From Aselliscus stoliczkanus (Eukaryota > Chordata > Mammalia > Chiroptera > Hipposideridae): DNA of 64,000 nt. Under the pieces are notes generated by a model. The model had not been told where the DNA came from and searched no databases. It saw only the letters and a program-made list of their open reading frames with translations. Shown in pieces: positions 58,212-64,000 of the stretch; within the stretch, counting starts at the first letter, position 1, and the number at the start of each line of letters is the position of its first letter. The stretch spans positions 86,176,271 to 86,240,270 of the forward strand of contig CM066737.1 in NCBI GenBank assembly GCA_033961575.1. The letters are read 5' to 3'. A program made the position numbers and the translations under genes.

Positions 58212-58779
58212 CGAGGTCTGACAGTACGTTCGCAAACTCATCCTAGAACAAATGCTACATAATTCATTGCTGAATATCACTACAGTCACCTTTGCAGTAC
58301 ATCCACTGGGAAGCTATGCACCGTCGCCAGTGCCTATTCTACCCTTCAAAGCAAGTTTGGAACTCTTTTTCTGGAATGGCCATCAGAGCTGTCATCGTAT
58401 TACCCTTAATGTCCTGACTGGCATCAAAATGTCTTCCTTTCAATATTTCGTTTATTTTCGGGTAAAGAAAGAAGTCACTGGTGCCAGATCAGGTGAGTAG
58501 GGAGAGTGTTCCGATACAGTTATTTGTTTACTGGCTAGAAACTCCCTCACAGACAGTGCCGTGTGAGCTGGTGCATTGTCATGATGCAAGACCCATGAGT
58601 TGTTGGCAAAAAGTTCAGGTTGTTTAACTTTTTCACACAGCCTTTTCAGTACTTCCAAATAGTAAACTTGGTTAACTGTTTGGCCAGTTGGTATGAATTC
58701 ATAATGAATAATCCTTCTGATATCAAAAAAAGGTTAGCAACATCTTTGCAACAAGTTCACAAACTTAATTATCAGACCT
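58212..58779 (-). mobile_element. deleted mariner transposon, copy 3
   Basis: The ends GAGGTCTGACAGTACGTTCG and 'caaacttaattatcagacct' are inverted repeats. TA flanks at 58210-58211 and 58780-58781. The structure equals copies 1 and 2: TIR, then directly the C-terminal half of the transposase. Confidence 0.9.
58250..58715 (-). pseudogene. mariner transposase C-terminal half, broken
   Basis: The minus-strand frame 58658-58452 reads through LHHDNAPAHTALSV and YSPDLAP, the segment between the second and third catalytic aspartates of DD34D transposases. One base is missing just after the YSPDLAP codons, so the third aspartate and the downstream part continue in another frame ('gacttctttctttacccg'). 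The tail near 58300 matches the conserved mariner C-terminus. The N-terminal domain and first aspartate are absent. It cannot make an active enzyme. Confidence 0.8.
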
Positions 58780-58794
58780 TATATTTTTTTCAAT

Positions 58795-59545
58795 TGTGGT
58801 AAAATATGTATGACATAAAATTTACCATTTTAACCATTTTTTAGGTGTACCATTTAGTGGCATTAGTATATTCACATTGTTGTGCAACCATCATTGCTTT
58901 CCATCTCCAGAACTTTTTCATCTTCTGAAACTCTCCTTATTAAACAATTCTTCATTCGTAAATTCCCCCAGCCCTGGCAACCACCATTCTATTTTCTGCC
59001 TCTATAAATTTGACTACTTTAGGTACCTCATACAGGTGAAATCACAATATTTCCTCATTTCACTTAGCGTAATGTCTTCAAGGTTCATCCATATCATAGC
59101 ATGTGTCAGAATTTCTTACCTTTTCAAGGATGATTAATATTCCATTTTATACACACACACACACACACACACACACTATTTTACTCATCCATTCCTTTGT
59201 TGATGGACACCTGGATTGTTTCTATCTTTTGGCTGTTGTGAATAATGCTGTTGAGAACATGAGTGTACATACATCTGTTTGAGTCCCTGCATCCAATTCT
59301 TTGGCTATGTACCCTGAAATGGAATAGCTGGATCATAAGGTAGTTCTGTTAATTTCTTTTTTTTTTTAAAGAACTGCCATTTTTCTCACAGAGGCTGCAC
59401 CATTTTACATTCCTACCAGCAATGCACACAGGTTCAAATTTCTAAACACTGATGCCAACTCTTGTTATTATTATTATTAATAGTCATCCTAATGGGTATG
59501 AGGTATAGCCCTTTTTATCTGAATAGTTCTTACCTTGGTTGAGAA
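58795..59545 (-). mobile_element. old L1 3' region, antisense
   Basis: 'taaaatttaccattttaacc', 'ttcacttagcgtaatgtctt' and 'gatgattaatattccatttt' are antisense L1 3' phrases. An (AC)n run lies at 59150-59176 in the place where L1 usually has 'gtatatatac'. Confidence 0.8.
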
Positions 59546-59549
59546 TTCT

Positions 59550-60520
59550 GTCATTTTTCAAGTATGTCTACTCCAAAAATACATTCAGATGTGGGGAAAT
59601 AAATACAGTACAGTGTGCTGATCCCACGGAAGTCCTAGTGAGCTGCGCCTATGCCAGGACTCCAATTATCATGTGGACTGTGTAAGACCTATTATGACCT
59701 GAATACCACTGTGATGTTTTGGATCCTCAGGTGTGTAAATCTAGGTAAATAATCTCTGGAAAATACTGTTTCCCTCCTGGAAAATTGTTTGAGCCCCTTT
59801 GAGGTAAGCCCCTGGAGAAAAGTTCCTATTCTATACTTTTGACAGTGTTCCAGGGGCTGTTCTGAAGGTGTCATAGGCACCTAATTTCTGGTTTAGGTCT
59901 GAGTGAGACCATAATTTCCTCTGCTGGCAAATTGATACTCATTGTGCTTGAATTTTATTTTCATTTATGTAGTTCAAGCCTGGACATCAATGTGATTCTC
60001 AGTGTAAATGTGAATAATCAGTGACTGCTGGAAATCACTGTAGGCCAAAACACTCTGCCCTGCTGACCTTTATGGTGATTGCACTCACCTTGTTTCTGAT
60101 GTTAAACAATGCCACCTAAAGTCTGCTGCTCTGCAATCCCATTATTTCTATTAAAAGGAAGGGGACCATGTCAATGGTGGCATCCCCCATTTTCATCTTT
60201 AGGCCACAGGATATAGACTCCACAGAGGTTTTCAAGATACTTGTAGTCCTCTCATCAAAGAAAGTCATAATGTCTTGAAGAAGAGTGTCATCTGGGACCT
60301 CTGTAGGGGCATAACTATGGAACAGTTGAGTGGGTTGTACATAATTAATCCACTCCAACATTCTAATTTTAAGTACATGGGTTTCTTCCCCTACATTATG
60401 TCAGATAAGTTATGGCATCTTGCCCTCATTGAATGTTGATGACTATCAAATCCATATTTCCATTCAGCCAAACAAGCCAACCATTAGAGCCAATTACACT
60501 AGGTAAAACTAATTTTTTTT
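59550..60520 (-). other. unassigned; possibly more of the ERV relic
   Basis: The minus-strand open frame 60361-60116 (81 codons) has protein-like composition, with WINYVQPTQLF and a D/E-rich middle. It lies upstream, in the minus sense, of the decayed pol segment, so a retroviral gag or protease remnant is possible. I do not recognise a domain. Confidence 0.3.
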
Positions 60521-60529
60521 TGAGTCAAG

Positions 60530-61200
60530 TTCCTTTCTTTTTTATAAAATTAAATTTATTGGGGTGACAATAGTTAGTAAGATTATATAGGCTTTAAGTG
60601 TTCAATTCTATGTATATACAGCATATTGTGTGCTCACCATCAAGAGTCAGTTCTATTTCCATCATCATATATTTGACTCCCTTTACCCTTTCCTACCATC
60701 TCCCCTCCCCCTTACCCTCTGGTACAAAAGAGTGAAACTAGATTGCTGTCTGTCACCATATACCAAAATTAATTCAAAATGGATCTAAGACCTAAACATA
60801 TAAGACCTGAAACAATAAACTACATAGAGGAAAACATAGGTACTGAACTTATGGACCTTGGGTTCAAAGAGGATTTTATGAATTTGACCTCAAAGGCTGG
60901 GGAAGGAAAAGCTAAAATAAATGAATGGGACTAGATCAAACTAAAAAGCTTCTGCACAGCAAAAGAAACTATCAACAAAACAAAAAGACAACCAACTGGA
61001 TGGTAGAAGATATTTGCAAAGAATGCCTCTATTAAGAGGCTAATATCCAAAATGTATAAGAACTCATATAACTCAACAATAAAAAGACAAACAATCCAAT
61101 TTAAAAATGGGCCGAGGACACAAAACAGAAACTCCCAAGAAGACATAGAAATGGCCAACAGATATAGGAAAAGATGCTCAACTTCATTAGCTATTAGGGA
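60530..61200 (-). mobile_element. 5'-inverted L1 insertion
   Basis: The left part 60541-60731 is an antisense L1 3' end, beginning T-rich and then 'aaatttattggggtgacaat'. At about 60732 it flips to sense ORF2 text ('ggatctaagacctaaacata', 'agatgctcaacttcattagc'). The layout fits a minus-strand L1 with an inverted 5' part. Confidence 0.75.
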
Positions 61201-62845
61201 AGATTTGGGTTAAAAGTTTTAATATTAATCTGAGTGTGTATTTCCCCTAAATATTTCATTTAGCCTTATCTTAAATACTCAATTGTCCCTGATCAGTGTC
61301 CTAATATTAATCTGCAAACACAGCACAGATGTGCATTGAACTTGCACTTCAATTCTGCAACTCCCACTTTTAGATTTGAGGGTTGATCCTCAGCCATGTC
61401 TGTCTGCTCTGTGGCTATACGACATGAGAAACTTTTAAGGCGCTCAGAGTGGCTGTGCCTTCCCATGCCTTAATCTGAGAGTTTCAACACTTGACATCAT
61501 TTTCATTTTGTAAAACCTGTTGCTACCAGTAGCAATTAATGGTCCTGTAGTGCTTGTGGTTATTTCTACCATAATAGACTAAAATAAAGCAGCAGCCATT
61601 TGACCTCTAAAAGTCTTGTCTTCAATTGGCAATTTATCCCAAGCAAACACTGGTGGTAATTTAAATAATAACCTTGCCAGTGTTTGGAAAAAGCACTTGT
61701 CTTCTTTACATTGGCAATGAAGTCATTACAACATTCAAGCTTAAACAAACGAACAGCTTATTCCAGAGTCCCATCTCGAGTGTCTGTTTCCTGGGACCAC
61801 TCAGAGTTCAGCACAGAAAATCTGCTCCCAGAAGTTTAGAAAATGGATCTTAACACAAGGATCTCTTTTCAAAAGTTAGAAAAGCTAAAGAATCAGGTGG
61901 GATATGGAGGCAACCTAGAGTTTGGCAAGAGGGGATCCCCTATGAAGAACTGGAATGGGTATAGAGACTGCTGGTGGGTGCTGGGAACATAGAGGGAGAA
62001 GCTCTCAAGCAGGAATTGGACCTACAAAGGAAACAAAGCCTCAGTTGTATATACCACTCAAAGAAAGTGGGTTCTCTATTCCCTTTTTCCAATCTCTTGC
62101 CAGTCATTCCTTTTCGCAAAATTAATGGGAAGCTAGTTGTCAATGGATACTGGGAAATCCAGTTTTTAGGAATCATTCCTCTATAATAAAAATCAGAACA
62201 TGATAAAGCTGGAGAAATGGTCTTTAAAAAATAACAGCATTCTGTTCCACTTCCAAAAATATTAACACAAGCATGCTATCCCTCTAAAATAACTTCTCTA
62301 GTTTAATTGTTAAGATACTCTCCCACCATGATTGTAATACTTTGAAACACGTCTATTTGCTTCTTTGCTTTCTCCTAATATTGCCTTTGCATCCCACTTA
62401 TTTTCTTAGATTCAATATCCATTATCTAATAGTATGTTTGTACCCCAAATTCCCTTGCTCCAATGTCTTAATTATACCTAATCCCAGATGAATCCAAAAC
62501 ATTGTTTTCTCTTTTCTTGATCTCCAGCTTTCAAAGGCTCCCTGAGAAAAAGTACATAATAGTTAAGATTGTTTCTTTTATCAATTCATGATCACTAACC
62601 TAAAAGGACTTTCAGTATTGTCCTATAATTCTGCTGTTAATCTGGACTTTCTACAGTGTGTTTTTCTGTTCTACGCCATCCTTAAATGGCCATGTCCCCA
62701 ACATTTGCTGTAGTTTCAGGTGATAATCCCTTCTAATTCACCAAAAAAATAAATAAGATAAAGAAATAAATGAATAAATAAATAAATAGAAGACATGACA
62801 GGGGAACTTTCCTGTTAATGAACGTAATAGAATTACTACTATGCT
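61201..62845. other. unassigned sequence
   Basis: No gene or repeat recognised in about 1.6 kb; small overlapping frames near 61940-62186 are chance. Confidence 0.5.
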
Positions 62846-62849
62846 CCCA

Positions 62850-63165
62850 TCATCTTCATCTCTTTTGGTACTTTCACAGAACAGAATCCCTATTCCTAGT
62901 AAAGACAATTCCATTACTCCTGATTTGGATTGCACTACCTTCCACCCTCCCCAGATCCTTATGTTGTTCAATGTCTTTTCAACCGCCAAACCTGTCCTCC
63001 TTTTTTGTTTGTCTCAGTGTGTAGTTGCAGCATTCATCCAGTTCCATAAGCCAGTCACCTAGCAATAATCTTTGACTTCACGCTCTCTCATCATCTACTA
63101 TATCCTATCTGTTATCAATCCTATCCATTTTACCTCCTAGATACTTCCTTAATCTATCTATTGTA
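62850..63165 (+). mobile_element. L2 LINE ORF fragment
   Basis: 'caaacctgtcctcctttttt', 'catccagttccataagccag', 'ctttgacttcacgctctctc' and 'ccattttacctcctagatac' are in the order of the L2 reverse-transcriptase 3' region. Frames are broken. Confidence 0.65.
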
Positions 63166-64000
63166 CACCATTCATCATTGTAAATGGCAAATTAATGCAT
63201 GAACCTAAATTTCCCTGCTTGCTTTGCTTGGTGCCTATAATATTTGTGGGAGAAAAATTTATGAACAAATGTATCTGTTTGTCTTCCCTATATTTTCCCT
63301 TCTGTTCCTCCATTCTCCTATTCCCATTTCAAGCAATTGTCCTGGACTCCTGAAAAAATTGTTTTCTCAGGCACTGTTCCATTTGTAAGCAACAAGGTAT
63401 GAAGGTGGAGATTAAAGGCAATTGGAAGATTAAAGACCAGTGGGTACAACAAGCAGTGCCTGACACTACCTTATTACTGGACAGAGCCCTGGAGCTGCAC
63501 CAAGTTATTAGAGGGACATAACTTGGCTGTAATAAGCATGATATGTCCATCTCACCAAATATTTCAGCATCCCAAACATTGCACAGAAACATTTATCAAC
63601 AGTACAGGAGGGTACTGGTGACCTGTTACCGAAAGATCAGCGGCACCTCCATAATACCTTCACGTTACAGGATTTTTATGCAACTCTGGTTTATATGTAC
63701 CTCAAATAATGACTGCATCTGAATTCTCTACCTGCTCAGTTATTTAAAGGATTAAATTCATTTAAATCAAGTGATGAATCACTAGGTTTATAGCAGCAAC
63801 TCATAACTTTATTTTGTGTAGAAGATTTATAGTTAAATCATGGCAGTCATCATCCATATATGGCAAACACTTTGCTTGTATTATTTGCACTAACTGGAAT
63901 AACACACCTTCCACAAGAAAACTAAGAAAGAATTAACGAAGTAGGGAATAAAACGTTTTTATCCTTTGAAATTATGTTTGTCAAGAAGCTTGTAAACTCT
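63166..64000. other. unassigned sequence
   Basis: No gene or repeat recognised to the window end. The antisense 87-codon frame 63329-63592 has no motif. Confidence 0.5.

Noticed and set aside
1..64000. CRISPR array, operon, phage or bacterial system
   Set aside because: No regularly spaced direct repeats, dense coding or ribosome binding sites; the sequence is mammalian nuclear DNA.

Overview
The window is a gene-poor, AT-rich stretch of placental-mammal nuclear DNA, most likely from a bat. The evidence is its repeats: L1, L2, MIR, hAT-Charlie, Tigger and ERVL relics shared by placental mammals, plus several tRNA-derived SINE types of the bat kind whose head starts GGCTGGCCGAGTGG, and short hAT, mariner and piggyBac-like DNA transposons. 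A rhinolophoid or other yinpterochiropteran bat is my best guess, recalled from repeat style and not tested. No cellular gene, exon, rRNA, functional tRNA or CRISPR array could be supported. The longest open frames (up to 154 codons) lie in repeats or look like chance.

Layout. 1-12 kb: an L1/HAL1 5'UTR fragment, old MIR and hAT relics, several SINEs, and an L1 3' end split by a 233-bp hAT MITE. 12-26 kb: SINEs, L2 and MIR fragments, several LTR relics (including three copies of one LTR family), a four-run C-tract, and the first of three deleted mariner copies. 26-37 kb: mostly unassigned sequence, with L1 pieces (one with a 5' inversion) and two 85-bp mariner MITEs. 37.7-49.7 kb: the most structured part. 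An old antisense L1 is split by a HAL1-type element (ORF1 but no ORF2), by a deleted mariner and by a SINE. Next to it an old sense L1 is split by a second HAL1-type element. The first HAL1 carries a 61-bp piggyBac-like insert at TTAA, and an uninterrupted related copy at the window start still shows TTAA at that site. 50-64 kb: an old repeat split by a Tigger element, SINEs, L2, a decayed ERVL pol segment, the third mariner copy, and a second 5'-inverted L1.

The sequences do not work together as a pathway. The window is a layered record of retrotransposition and cut-and-paste insertion, and many insertion edges can be read directly from target-site duplications. The points most worth checking are the pair of HAL1-type elements with a shared 3' junction, the three mariner copies with apparently the same internal deletion, and the piggyBac-like MITE. 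Between the listed elements I saw nothing that I could assign.
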